A stretch of 64,000 nt of DNA from Gyrodactylus bullatarudis (taxonomy: Eukaryota > Platyhelminthes > Monogenea > Gyrodactylidea > Gyrodactylidae): assembly GCA_012064415.1 (NCBI GenBank), contig SSNU01000165.1, forward strand, positions 86,313 to 150,312, read 5' to 3'. Within the stretch, counting starts at the first letter, position 1. Each line of letters opens with the position of its first letter. Position numbers and translations under genes: made by a program. The notes beneath the pieces are model-generated. The model saw nothing but the letters and a program-made list of their open reading frames with translations, was not told the origin of the DNA and ran no database searches. This document shows positions 33,001-38,995 of the stretch, one piece after another.

Positions 33001-34877
33001 AAACTTTAAATTATCTCCTTTAGAATAATAATCGAATTAGTTCGCTCAAGCGACGAACGAATCATCCATTCTCCCAGCCAACCGATAGTGACACTTATCT
33101 CTACTCTGATCCAGAATTTGGTTCTTACAATCCGAGAATGAAAAATTCCTACAATAGAAAATCAACAAACTCACAGAGTAGTTCCTCGAACCAAGCAGGT
33201 TAGTTCATGTCTTTACAATTTGTTTACATTTGATTCTCAACGTAAGGATTCTATAGATGAGAATTCACTGTTCTTACAGAAATCACATAATTTTTCAAAT
33301 TTCACATCGATATGAACCGATAAGATGTTAAAATGAAAAGAAGCCAAGTTGGGTAAAATTAAGCTGTTCTTTTTGAATTTTTGAGCACAAAAGTTGAAAT
33401 AGCTCAGTTTCGTAATTCTAAAAATGGCCAGATTGACTTTTTTGGAGTTTTATGATCATATCGGCTTATATCATTGAAAGAGTCGGAAATTATGACTAGG
33501 AAAATACTTATATCATCTAGCTAAATTTAGAAACTTTTCTTGGACCTGGCAAAGTATTTATTTCTCAGAAATAAACTATTCTAACATTCAATTACGAAAT
33601 TTTCTTCAAGCTTCTATGATCATTTTTTTCCATGAATTTGTAATCTCAAATTACAAATCTGTTCACTGCTGAGATACTCTGTTTTAATTTCCAAACTTAA
33701 TCCAGAGATCAAATTACAGTTTATATTTGCAATGAGAATATTTTTAAAGAAAACTATCGATTTGGTGGAACAATTATCCGAAGATACTTTTACATAACTA
33801 GTAAGAATGAACCTTAACCTCTTGTGAATAAATCCTGTATCATAATGCTAACACCTTATCTATCTTACATGTTAGTTAAGTTGGATTGATTGAAAAACTG
33901 AACGAAAAACTAATACATTTTTTGATTATCAAACTGTCAGATTTAGACAAGAGAACTCAAATGTCAAGTTTAATAGGATGAAAATGTGAGCAGAATAAAA
34001 CCTAAAATTATCTGATCCGATTTTCCGGGTTGATCACATGAGAAAGGGTCAAATTTACTAGATTCTGAAGAATTTTATTAAATTCTGATTTTTCAGTTTT
34101 GAAATTTCTAACTCGACAAATAAACTTTTCGTGAAAATATTAATTTAAAAAATTTTAATCCTGTTTTTGATCCATTTTCTAAAATCTGATCTTGTTCGAA
34201 AATTTTTTTTTCTTTTTAAATTAGTCTTTATCTTGACCGCTTTCTTCAAGATATCACTTAATTGATTCATAGTAAGAAAATAACTAAGAAAATCGTAATT
34301 TTATTAGCGTCAGCATCAAATCTAAGGTTATTTCGAGGATAGCATTATTTATAAAATGATGAGCACCTAAGAGATTAAAATTAGTTTCTGAACTTGCGAG
34401 TTACACAATAATTATAATTATTATAAAATTGTATTTGGTTGATAAAAATTATATATTTAACTGCCTTACATCAGATTGTAACACGCTCTAAAACATTCAT
34501 TTCCATTCGTCTGAAGAGACTCGGTAATTTTAAATCAATCTCCACTTTTTTGCACATTCAAATCCTCATAAAGATTTTATTACTTTTACTTTAACCAAAG
34601 CATTAAAAAAAGTCTATTCAACGTGTTACTTGTTGGTTGATTTAATTTTCATAATTCAGATATGACAAGATCAAGTTATGACCCTCGAAAGTACGACCAG
34701 AGTCCATCTGATCGCCTCCTACGAGTTCATTCATCAAGTCAAAATATTTACGAGACACAACCCCAAATATTCCCCTCCTCCTCAGCTAATAGTATGAACT
34801 CGTTTTTAAAAGATAACACGACCCAACAAAACTATTATAACAAATGCTTGGAGGAGTCCTCGTCAACTCAAATCTAA
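2918..34877 (+). CDS. Dyb: Dystrobrevin, 13 exons, 5'-partial
   Basis: Cytoplasmic member of the dystrophin-associated complex that links dystrophin and syntrophins. Exons: 2918-3069, 7392-7503, 11560-11729, 14791-15162, 15461-15821, 20640-20889, 22947-23151, 23220-23284, 24171-24711, 26117-26211, 26552-26867, 33024-33198, 34660-34877. After two bases that finish an upstream codon, they give 1,010 codons including the stop, with every splice phase consistent. Domain order matches the family: EF-hand-like region (FSLLSDNSG), conserved EGSNFTY segment, VWLTIFHRL helix, ZZ zinc finger, ALIASY-like motif (HVLIASYASKL), and the coiled coil (ELRALKLKKEELNNR). Two things are unusual: a roughly 330-residue Asn/Gln/Ser-rich insert between the ZZ finger and the coiled coil, and a long polar tail. 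The N-terminal exons are not visible and should lie before position 1. Family assignment is firm; individual splice sites are read by eye. Confidence 0.9.
3070..6117. other. Dystrobrevin intron, first part
   Basis: No exon-like sequence. A CT-rich stretch lies at 5424-5449. The part from about 5760 to 6110 resembles the inner arm of the palindrome at 6118, so it may be an older copy. Confidence 0.5.
6118..6650. repeat. Snap-back palindromic element, copy A
   Basis: A 533-base, nearly perfect inverted repeat. The left end CTAGTTAATATGAAGATGGG is mirrored by CCCATCTTCATATTAACTAG on the right, and the arms stay complementary almost to the centre (for example ttgatttcaatgtgggag against ctcccacattgaaatcaa). 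There is no coding capacity; open frames inside are by-products. It belongs to a family with at least five other copies in this window. Confidence 0.85.
7392..7503 (+). CDS. Dyb: Dystrobrevin exon: segment before the ZZ finger
   Basis: Starts in phase 0 after tatcttag and ends with one base of a Val codon before gtgagt. It encodes REEFLDKMLSEPGSQSLVWL and then TIFHRLIQVEN, the counterpart of [28 protein letters not shown] in other dystrobrevins. This conserved helix links the EF-hand region to the ZZ finger. Confidence 0.9.
7757..7787 (-). ncRNA. Hammerhead ribozyme motif (minimal stem III type)
   Basis: The minus strand reads CTGACGAG, then a perfect 5-bp stem II closed by a four-base loop (GTCCT AATA AGGAC), then GAAAC AC GTC. 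All invariant core elements (CUGANGA, GAAA and a GUC cleavage site) are present. Stem III is only two base pairs with a two-base loop, as in the hammerheads of Penelope-like elements and SINE-like elements. Stem I is poor: only a weak outer helix (TGGTA with TACCA) can be drawn, so self-cleavage may be reduced or may need dimers. Confidence 0.6.
7757..7858 (-). mobile_element. tRNA-like (SINE-type) head joined to a hammerhead ribozyme motif
   Basis: Read on the minus strand, a pol III box A-like sequence (TAGGATAGTGG, 7855-7845) is followed 33 bases later by a box B-like sequence (AGTTAGAATCC, 7811-7801). This is the spacing found in tRNAs and tRNA-derived SINEs. The hammerhead core begins 13 bases further on (7787-7757). 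The segment between the boxes includes CGTTG/CAACG, able to form an anticodon-type stem. The acceptor stem is not preserved, so this is not a working tRNA. It sits antisense in a dystrobrevin intron; outer boundaries are not defined. Confidence 0.55.
7859..10980. other. Dystrobrevin intron, no gene seen
   Basis: AT-rich with closed frames. 7866-7890 (aagttagatttatgtggata) is an inverted copy of 7636-7660 and brackets the tRNA-like/hammerhead element. A snap-back family remnant is visible around 9480-9700. Confidence 0.5.
10981..11430. repeat. Degenerate fragment of the snap-back family
   Basis: Begins with agctaattgatataaagatg, a family terminus. It keeps family phrases such as ttgatgaaaaattgag and a stretch complementary to the inner arm, but the palindrome is eroded. 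Lies just before the ZZ exon of dystrobrevin. Confidence 0.45.
11560..11729 (+). CDS. Dyb: Dystrobrevin exon: ZZ zinc finger
   Basis: Completes the Val codon from the previous exon and encodes a full ZZ-type zinc finger. Metal ligands are visible as CEAC, CTKC, CRDC and the closing histidines of SHSNSH. The core NYNLCRDCFWRG is diagnostic of dystrobrevin rather than dystrophin, which has HFNYDICQSCFFSG. In this protein family the ZZ domain takes part in binding the dystroglycan/dystrophin partners. Acceptor atctatag, donor gtgagt, ending in phase 0. Confidence 0.93.
11730..14790. other. Dystrobrevin intron, no gene seen
   Basis: No exon or RNA gene found. 12540-12780 repeats the phrase aaagtcttaaaaagt several times. 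The short open frames near 14432-14896 overlap the real exon at 14791 or are by-products. Confidence 0.5.
14791..15162 (+). CDS. Dyb: Dystrobrevin exon: LRKSF motif and Asn/Ser-rich insert
   Basis: I chose the acceptor tttcctgtag because the resulting start KSHSRQFGHTLRKSFQFV matches the KSPTKQIGHSLRKSF segment that follows the ZZ finger in insect dystrobrevins. A second possible acceptor 15 bases downstream would remove KSHSR. After this motif the exon becomes low-complexity (Asn, Ser, Gln, Gly) with no recognisable domain. Ends in phase 0 before gttaga. Confidence 0.82.
15461..15821 (+). CDS. Dyb: Dystrobrevin exon: Asn/Gln-rich insert
   Basis: Acceptor ctttgtgtag, donor gtgagt, 361 bases. 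The protein is almost entirely Asn, Gln, Ser and Pro with short Gln runs (for example YLQQQQQLL), a prion-like composition. No family domain is expected here. The exon is supported by an open frame, good splice signals and exact phase agreement with both neighbours. Confidence 0.8.
15950..16232 (+). mobile_element. 5'-truncated copy of the piggyBac-like MITE
   Basis: Matches the right half of the element at 17075 in the same orientation: aatcagatcgaatgaaattt, then agatatcctttttcaaatta, later tgtgtaag and ttttttatcatc, ending GGTATCGAAAGGG TTAA at 16216-16232. No left terminus is found upstream. It is cut off just after the dystrobrevin exon ending at 15821. Confidence 0.65.
16667..16740. repeat. 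Terminus fragment of the snap-back family
   Basis: acctaattgacataaagatg, then agaatttactatttttacaa and a ctcaatatttttctccgg stretch, as seen at 21718 and 42586. Only one arm is present. Confidence 0.4.
17075..17567. mobile_element. piggyBac-like MITE with TTAA target duplication
   Basis: A 485-base element (17079-17563) bounded by the perfect terminal inverted repeat CCCTTTCGATACC / GGTATCGAAAGGG and flanked on both sides by TTAA (17075-17078 and 17564-17567). A TTAA target and CCC...GGG ends are the signature of the piggyBac superfamily. There is no transposase; the interior is AT-rich. The pre-insertion site survives in a related repeat near 41105, where the flanks join at a single TTAA. 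Confidence 0.8.
17640..19289. other. Dystrobrevin intron, no gene seen
   Basis: AT-rich, frames closed, no clear repeat structure. Confidence 0.45.
19290..19450. mobile_element. Penelope-like element 3' tail relics
   Basis: gcatttctcaaaggatcatc at 19296 and aataataatttacaaa about 80 bases further match the 3' tail of the element at 29441 in the same orientation. An inverted piece (actgatgatcctttgagaga) follows at 19426. No coding sequence remains. Confidence 0.45.
20508..20543 (-). ncRNA. Degenerate hammerhead-like motif
   Basis: Minus strand reads CTGAAGA ... GTCGAAAC with an imperfect stem between the two blocks (GGCGTGTG against CACCGTC). The two conserved core boxes have correct order and spacing. 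No clear stem III or cleavage triplet follows. Similar CTGAAGA...CGAAACG boxes accompany Penelope-like elements, so it is probably a relic of one. Confidence 0.3.
20640..20889 (+). CDS. Dyb: Dystrobrevin exon: Asn/Pro-rich insert, last part
   Basis: Acceptor ttatttag, donor gtgagt. Two bases complete a Met codon, then NDTKRMGYFQPSQTVQ and further Asn/Pro/Tyr-rich sequence ending SPIAVVKFPANR. Phase agrees on both sides. No domain is recognised. Confidence 0.78.
20890..22946. other. Dystrobrevin intron with one short palindromic element
   Basis: Apart from the snap-back copy at 21718-22014 nothing recognisable. The other open frames are short and AT-biased. Confidence 0.45.
21718..22014. repeat. 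Snap-back palindromic element, short copy
   Basis: Left end AAGCTAGTTGACATGAAGAT and right end cacGTCAACTAGCTT are inverted copies of the family terminus AAGCTAGTTGATATGAAGATGG. At about 300 bases it is the shortest copy with both ends; the arms are more diverged than in the copy at 6118. It lies in a dystrobrevin intron. Confidence 0.65.
22947..23151 (+). CDS. Dyb: Dystrobrevin exon: HVLIASYASKL motif
   Basis: Acceptor tttcgcag, donor gtgaga. It encodes NRIEHVLIASYASKLGDFMK, the counterpart of the DEHALIASYVARL motif just before the coiled coil in vertebrate and insect dystrobrevins. The first base completes an Arg codon from the previous exon; the end is phase 0. Confidence 0.87.
23220..23284 (+). 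CDS. Dyb: Dystrobrevin exon: coiled-coil start
   Basis: Short 65-base exon after an acceptor in ttctatag, ending before gtaagt. It encodes IAEELKHNNPDKIIAQLEAKN, which lines up with the QLIAELENKNREI heptads of the family. The two leftover bases join the next exon to give a Leu codon. Confidence 0.87.
24171..24711 (+). CDS. Dyb: Dystrobrevin exon: main coiled coil
   Basis: Begins after atttatcaag, giving LEIMDEIYKLRKEQQA, the match to REILQEIQRLRLEHEQA. A Ser/Asn/Gly linker follows, then the second helix ELRALKLKKEELNNR and MFSLQENRRELLSQLQSLM, matching [31 protein letters not shown]. This coiled coil mediates pairing with dystrophin. The donor gtcagt at 24712 is in phase 0 with the next exon. 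Without splicing the frame stops at 24729. Confidence 0.9.
24712..24783 (+). promoter_or_regulatory. Possible alternative 3' end of dystrobrevin (read-through stop and AATAAA)
   Basis: If the weak donor gtcagt is not used, translation adds VSLSN and stops at 24727-24729. An AATAAA lies about 50 bases further on (24778-24783). The close pairing of stop and polyadenylation signal suggests a short isoform ending just after the coiled coil. No transcript evidence is available here. Confidence 0.45.
24784..26116. other. Dystrobrevin intron, no gene seen
   Basis: Holds the small repeat at 25330 and a 117-codon frame at 25566-25919. That frame has Phe/Ile/Lys-rich AT-driven composition, and I do not regard it as a gene. 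Confidence 0.45.
25330..25430. repeat. GTTAATCTTGTTAC-type repeat, small copy
   Basis: Contains aataacaagtttaactagct and gttaatcttgttactagtaac, units that recur in a larger array at 28321-28700. Confidence 0.4.
26117..26211 (+). CDS. Dyb: Dystrobrevin exon: C-terminal tail
   Basis: Acceptor cctattcag, donor gtaatt. Phase 0 start; encodes KPFSESEFNHNIHKRCNSLS and a short polar remainder. Two bases carry over to a Gly codon in the next exon. No domain. Support is phase continuity and composition. Confidence 0.68.
26552..26867 (+). CDS. Dyb: Dystrobrevin exon: Ser/Asn-rich tail
   Basis: Acceptor ttatacggtag, donor gtaagt. The open frame contains HIKRPEEIIEHSMRLLMSPT, a possible amphipathic helix, followed by Ser/Asn/Pro-rich sequence. 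It is in phase with both neighbours and ends in phase 0, so it can join the exon at 33024 or, alternatively, the exon at 37744. Confidence 0.75.
27293..27530 (+). pseudogene. Penelope-like element tail fragment (end of GIY-YIG domain and 3' UTR)
   Basis: The plus-strand frame reads SKILYKNAGDKRTNLLVEEK, then FSINHFKQNLCVQ, matching FSILYKNPGDDSIDVWVKEK and FFINLYKPNLCVQ at the C-terminus of the element at 29441. Homology continues through the 3' UTR (ctatttattgaggagctttg, ttttttcagct) to about gtaaattacag. The copy is severely 5'-truncated and lies opposite to the longer copy in the same dystrobrevin intron. Confidence 0.75.
28099..28236 (+). pseudogene. Cys-rich tail resembling KRBA2/Ginger-type integrases
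   Basis: An open frame follows ttttttcag and ends at TGA 28234. It encodes MRCDCRTKCVINCCRCKKNS, then RCHNRLSCNNK, a dense Cys pattern (C-x-C-x3-C-x4-C-x-C). Similar C-terminal tails (CxCKTKCxTxRCxCKKxxLxCxxxCHN) end many arthropod KRBA2-like/Ginger integrase proteins, from my memory of the pattern. No integrase core is seen upstream, so this is a fragment or a captured exon. It is out of phase with the dystrobrevin exons. Confidence 0.4.
28321..28705. repeat. Array of short palindromic repeat units
   Basis: Repeated units resembling AGTTAATCTTGTTACC, TAACAAGTTTAACAAGCC and the palindrome GTCTTAAGAC occur several times in both orientations (for example gttaatcttgttaccgagtg and agtaacaagattaacggtaa). 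No coding capacity. The two-unit copy at 25330 shows it is dispersed. Confidence 0.5.
29441..31373 (-). mobile_element. Penelope-like retroelement, 5'-truncated
   Basis: The coding region (29634-31373) is followed by about 190 bases of 3' tail that recurs at 27403-27530 and 19296. The left boundary is set by the repeat ending near catttctaaaaggatcatc. The upstream end stops abruptly at an in-frame stop at 31374-31376, with no start region. The insertion is antisense within the dystrobrevin intron between 26868 and 33023. Confidence 0.8.
29634..31373 (-). CDS. Penelope-like reverse transcriptase with GIY-YIG endonuclease, N-terminally truncated
   Basis: A 579-residue open frame without internal stops, starting at the family's pre-RT motif (FLTKPDKGKGIVIM). 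RT motifs in order: LHPKTHK, MISLDISSLFPSVPIEETL with a catalytic Asp, DGIAMGSPLSPLLADIFL, the active site IRYVDDTFIL, and LSFLDVKL. The C-terminal 100 residues hold a GIY-YIG-type nuclease: CTCGASYIGRTIRKLATRSS, then HLK, and VKEKFFIN with the Glu. These elements prime reverse transcription from a nicked target. An intact frame suggests a young insertion, but full-length members have more N-terminal sequence, so this copy is probably dead on arrival. GTG at 31283 would be an internal start; no real start is visible. Confidence 0.88.
   Translation of the reverse strand: MICLINFVALKELKSNKNIFLTKPDKGKGIVIMYREDYFKAGLDFLSDESKFINTGQERSTYYKEMESMERSIYKIAKGLYDRNIISDKTRSFIAKKHTRISRLYLHPKTHKIVDNIVSEVFPIRPILDMSSCPQHNLAKWLIDVLKPIHTYYAKYVVKDTFSFVDKIKDLNIGLNEMISLDISSLFPSVPIEETLTVIKSFIDEYGGFEMDSNEIANLVKICCTNVPLSFQNTVFIQKDGIAMGSPLSPLLADIFLGWLEMTNMSDTINSFTDVYIRYVDDTFILMKPNVITDNFFSKMNSFHPNIKFTMEKESNNSLSFLDVKLTRKEDGSITRNIYKKKTDNGKYLHYASFSPISHKRGLVIGLGKRIRRIASPEEWPNEIENSKLCLMENGYPARFVDKFINRTDITVDETNNTDEAVKTTVFMKLNFKGDGFSNDVRKRLVNLIDQHYDNIQLKIVFKTQRLFSLIHKDSLKPEENTLLIYKFQCTCGASYIGRTIRKLATRSSDHLKKDTAITRHLKQENHAASISNFSILYKNPGDDSIDVWVKEKFFINLYKPNLCVQKNYSYNLQLPWPI
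32408..32699. repeat. MITE-like hairpin with CCTTTTTGACTATAGT repeats
   Basis: Perfect terminal inverted repeats (GAGTAATTTACCTTTTTGAC at left; GTCAAAAAGGTAAATTACTC at right) bound 292 bases. Between them the left side contains five to six tandem variants of ACCTTTTTGACTATAGT spaced by T-rich linkers, and the right side two inverted units. The open frames across it are repeat-encoded. It lies in the last large dystrobrevin intron. Confidence 0.7.
33024..33198 (+). CDS. Dyb: Dystrobrevin exon: polar tail
   Basis: Acceptor ctcctttag, donor gttagt. Encodes NNNRISSLKRRTNHPFSQPT, then an acidic/tyrosine stretch DSDTYLYSDPEFGSYN and a Ser/Asn-rich end. Starts in phase 0 and leaves one base for an Asp codon in the last exon. 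The 6.2 kb intron before it contains the Penelope-like element. Confidence 0.75.
34660..34877 (+). CDS. Dyb: Dystrobrevin last exon
   Basis: Acceptor ataattcag; two bases complete an Asp codon, then MTRSSYDPRKYDQSPSDRLL and further Ser/Asn-rich sequence to a TAA at 34875-34877. No known domain. A candidate AATAAA lies about 460 bases downstream. Confidence 0.75.
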
Positions 34878-35338
34878 GTGTTGTGAAATTTTAACATTAT
34901 ATGATGTTCCTCTCTATTCAGAATCATAAATGACCAATGGCAATTTATAGCTATGATGGGTTAATATTCCTTTTATTCTACTGTAATTATTGCATGCATT
35001 GTCTATAAAATGGTTATTAACCATGTAAAAATATTACATTAGGACTATTGAAAATCATTCCTGATTATGCAAACTTTACATTTCTATTTTATATATACAT
35101 ATATCTCAACAAACAAAAGAATCCCTTATTATCCCAGTATATATTATTTTAAGTTCTCAAAAGATTTATTACTCAAGGAATGCAAAAGAGAGATTATAAA
35201 TACCTTCAAGATGAAATTATTACCTGAGAGAACTCCCGCTTGCCATTGTACTACAGATTAGAAAGAAACAAATTATCCAAATTAACAGTGCATATAAATG
35301 CTAGCGGTGATCGTGTTTTAATTTATGTGTAGTTGACC

Positions 35339-35344
35339 AATAAA
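35339..35344 (+). terminator. Candidate polyadenylation signal of dystrobrevin
   Basis: AATAAA in accaataaagatt, about 460 bases after the stop codon. The 34878-35338 stretch shows no coding signal and is probably the 3' UTR. Confidence 0.4.
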
Positions 35345-37743
35345 GATTCTTTGGTCTAAAGCGACAAGTTGTAATTCAAAATAAACTCAACACCAAAGAG
35401 ATCTTTTCACTATCAAAAGAGACACGATTATCCATAATATTTATATCGACTTGCTTATAAAAAGAAGAAATCTTTTATTTATTTATTTATTTATCGAATT
35501 GCATTATAGTGTAAATGACAACAAAAAAATGTCATGTACCCAATTAAATATTATTATTATCACTTTATTTAAAAAATGATTATTTCTACATTGATTTTCC
35601 CGTATGAATAAAAATTTATCCAAAATTTGGTTCATTCTTCAAAAGATAAGTTGAGATTAATTTTTTGATTCATTTATTGGATTTTAAAAATTAAACTATC
35701 ATTCTTAACACAATCTTACAAATCAGACTTAATTGTTTGACGCTGAATTATTCGAAAAAATAGAAAAACCGACTTTGCCTTTAAATAGAGAAAAACATGA
35801 ATGAGATAGAAATGACATCATCTTGTTCAGGAATAAATTCTTAACAAAAGAGTAGAAGGAAACTTTCCCTTGACTCTTCTAGTTTCTGAGCTATTTAGAG
35901 TCAAAGATGAAAATTTACCTATTTATTTCAAAATCCTCAACTTCAACTCAATTTTATGCCTATTTAAGCACTTTGTAGAGTAAAAATCTACCTCAATTAG
36001 GATACAGTAGTCCTTGAAGTATTAAAAGCGTAAATTTTTTTCCGTCACCAAATGTAAACTTTTTCAGATCATAACTGATTATTGGGAGTTGAGAGCTTAA
36101 ATATTCTCACAGTCTTTCGTTACTATAGCATCAGAGTTACATTGAGAATAAAGAAATTATCATTGTTAATGAGAGAAATATTATTGATGACAATCCCCCT
36201 TGTGAAAGAAGAGATGTGAGAACAAAAACTGTTTATTTAGAGTCATGCCTACATCTAAAACTAATAATTCACAGAGATATATTATTGTATAAAAACAAGT
36301 TTATTCCCTTCCCTGAATATTTGCAGTAGTATTTTTTAACCCATTGAAGATTATAATCTATCATTTAATACAGGACTATAATTTGTAATTTTAGGGGATT
36401 AAGCTTTGCATTTCTCTGTCAGGAGAATGAGTAAGCAGTTTATTCATCCAATAATCAACAAAAATTTTCATTCCTTTCTGTTTGTGTATGCTCATGAATT
36501 GGTAAAGTCAAGTCTACTCACTCTCACTTGTATTCATTGAATAAACAAATCTTGCTCTCTTGACCAAATATACAGTACTATAAATATTTCAGACTGAAAT
36601 AGAAACTTTATTGATTTGAAAAAGGAGCAAAACGTACTTCAAGTTAGGTGATTTTCCAATAGAATCAAATTATATTCAAGTTTTAAATGCTGTAAAAAAA
36701 CCTTTCTATCAATTAAAGTTCAAATTAAAAATTCTGAATCTTGAGTTCATTTGAGTTAATCTATCAAGTTATTAACGAGTCTAACTGTTCAATAGAGTAC
36801 AGCTCAATTTTTAAAACTATCAACATTACAATTCTCCAACAGATTTTAGTAATAAACAGATACATAAAGATTTTATTTATGTAAAAATCTATTCTCAGAA
36901 CTATCTGAGAACAAAGGTAGAAATTCCCAAAAAGTGGAGGGGGTAAATACTTGAACACTATACCCACTAAGCCATCCCAACTATGCAACGGAAAATTAAT
37001 TAGATATAAAAAAAACTTGTAAAATATCTACCTTCTTTTCAAGAAATGTTGGAGTATTTTTAAATACATTTTCAAACTTTGCTTTCTATACTTAAAATGC
37101 TTCTATATGCGGTTAAATACACTAAGGAGTTGAGCGGTCCTCTACTGTTCAATGAATAAAACCAACCTTTTACCAAAGTGGAATCTCATCCCCTAGTACT
37201 GAAAGAGGTTTTGGAAAAAGATGGTTTATATTCCAATTAAATCTGCTTTTACTGGTTAGTGAAATAATTGACAATTTTTTGAAAATTTCAGATTCCATCA
37301 GTTTTCCTTAGTTGGATCTATAGTGAGAAAATAATTCTAGAAAAAGTATTGTATCAGCCGCTTGTAGAAAATCGTTACTTTTAGCTAAGCAGAGAATTTC
37401 TCTGGTGGTCAAATCACAACTCTTAAACTCTTAAAAATGTTATTTTCCAGTGTATTATAAAACCATTGGATAGAGAATTATTATTTTGAAAATGTGTTAA
37501 TTAACTAATTTACACAAGTGTGTGTATTCTTAAGGGATAAAGATACATGTCATTAAGAGAAGATGAATTTTTCAGTGTTTTTTCTCTTTTTTCATACAAG
37601 CACAATAACATAATTTACAAAAGAAATTGGGTATTTGTACAGTAATAAAAGAACTAATACAAGGGTGATATTACTAGTACTTAGAATGAAGGAATCAGAC
37701 AAATTGTAGATTAATTTAATCATAATTCCATTCCTCATTTCAG
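35345..37743. other. Intergenic or intronic, no gene seen
   Basis: AT-rich, with the TTTA microsatellite and no supported exon. If the exons at 37744 and 40790 belong to dystrobrevin this is intron; otherwise intergenic. Confidence 0.4.
35473..35496. repeat. TTTA microsatellite
   Basis: About five tandem TTTA units in the region after dystrobrevin. Confidence 0.7.
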
Positions 37744-37830
37744 ATTTATGAACGAGTTGGTAGTAGAAGAGTCTCTCTTCAAGAGATGTCTACATTTTCT
37801 CCCATGCATAGGGAACAAACTTACCCCCAT
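37744..37830 (+). CDS. Candidate exon, possibly an alternative dystrobrevin C-terminus
   Basis: After the acceptor cctcatttcag the frame reads IYERVGSRRVSLQEMSTFSP and stays open to two possible donors, gtaatt at 37831 (phase 0) and gttatt at 37858 (phase 2). With the first donor it joins the candidate terminal exon at 40790 in frame. Its phase 0 start also fits the end of the dystrobrevin exon at 26867. No homology is recognised. It could equally belong to an unrelated small gene. Confidence 0.4.
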
Positions 37831-38368
37831 GTAATTAAAACATGTAGTTCAATCAGGTTATTATCTCTGTTTCTCTCTAGAGATTAAGAAAGCATATCAG
37901 ACTTTCAGAATGAAAATGAAATTTTAAGAATCTTTTGTGACCTTGAATGAATAAAGAAAATTAAATGCTTGTATTTACTTAAATTTAAATACTGCAGCTA
38001 TTCTAGAAGTATTTGTAATTTTTACAAGATTTTTTGACAACCAAATTTTTTTTGTTTGAAGTATTTCTTTATTAAAAAAAGAATAATAAAAGAAAGATAT
38101 AGAAATGAAAAATAATTTGTACAATATATACAATTTTGAAATCTGTTGGTTTGTAGAAAATTCATAAATAATATAGTATTCTTGTGTATGAAAAATCTGT
38201 AAATTGGCGTTTAATAAATCTTAAAAAATTTAAACGAAATCAATCTGGTTTATATTACTAATGAAGATCAGGATAGAGAAGCGTATAAGAGTAATCAATC
38301 TTTGATCTTATATGTTCCATAATAGTTTTTATGGGGTAGAGGTTCTTAAATTATAATTTCGTTCGATT

Positions 38369-38830
38369 TTAACTGATGTTTCGGTGAACTTTTCTAATGA
38401 TGAAGGCAGAGCACCGAATCCAAAGTGGATTTAGACCGGAAGTCAAGATCCGAGCATTGTAGGAATCCAACTCGGGGTAGAATGCGTATAGCAATCTACT
38501 CTGGATTCTCTCAATTTTTCGAGTTTGTTCATTAGTCAAATTAGTAAGGAGAAGGTAAATATAATCAAAGTGTGTGAGCACTAATGATTTATAAGCCTTA
38601 ATTCTCAAGATTACTGATGGCAAAAATCATAGAATTAATTTTAGGTATATTTGAGTATGGATTTAATTTTAGTTTGTGATTTATACCGAAACCTAGATCG
38701 GAAGTCGTGGAGACAATTTCTCCAGGAAGTAGAAGCGATTCAAGGAGGGTTAAAGCGAGACCCAGGGGCAGCATTATTTTGCTTTTATCTCTATTAATGT
38801 ACAGCCCCATGGACTCAAGTCAATCTTCAA
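38369..38830 (-). pseudogene. Decayed non-LTR retrotransposon fragment (post-RT region)
   Basis: The minus strand reads LESMGLYINRDKSKIMLPLG in one frame, then ILRIKAYKSLVLTHFDYIYL and RKIERIQSRLLYA in another. This is the typical segment after the RT domain of jockey-like elements (K..Y..LV...Y....W....IERIQ..). A frame change near 38610-38620 and loss of upstream RT motifs show it is dead. A second copy lies at 44608 on the other strand. Confidence 0.6.
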
Positions 38831-38879
38831 CTAGAGAGAAGTTGTGGTTGATTCATTAGGCACATTTAATTGATTTTTT

Positions 38880-38995
38880 AAATTTTTTTCTTCATATTGT
38901 TAAAGTGGGCCTCATGATCTAGATATCAAAATATCTTGATCAAATTCGATTTCTTGATCACAAATTCCTATCTTTATATTAATTACAGCTTTAGT
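38880..38995. repeat. Half copy of the snap-back family
   Basis: The right arm only: aaagtgggcctcatgatcta, then caaattcgatttcttgatca and the terminus atctttatattaattacagcttt. It abuts the decayed non-LTR retrotransposon fragment on its left. Confidence 0.5.

Noticed and set aside
35067..35261. 64-codon open frame after dystrobrevin
   Set aside because: Lies in the probable 3' UTR; composition is random and there is no upstream context.
37744..37857. Splice of the long form of this exon (donor at 37858) into 40790
   Set aside because: Gives an immediate stop after four codons. The donor at 37831 gives a longer in-frame join.
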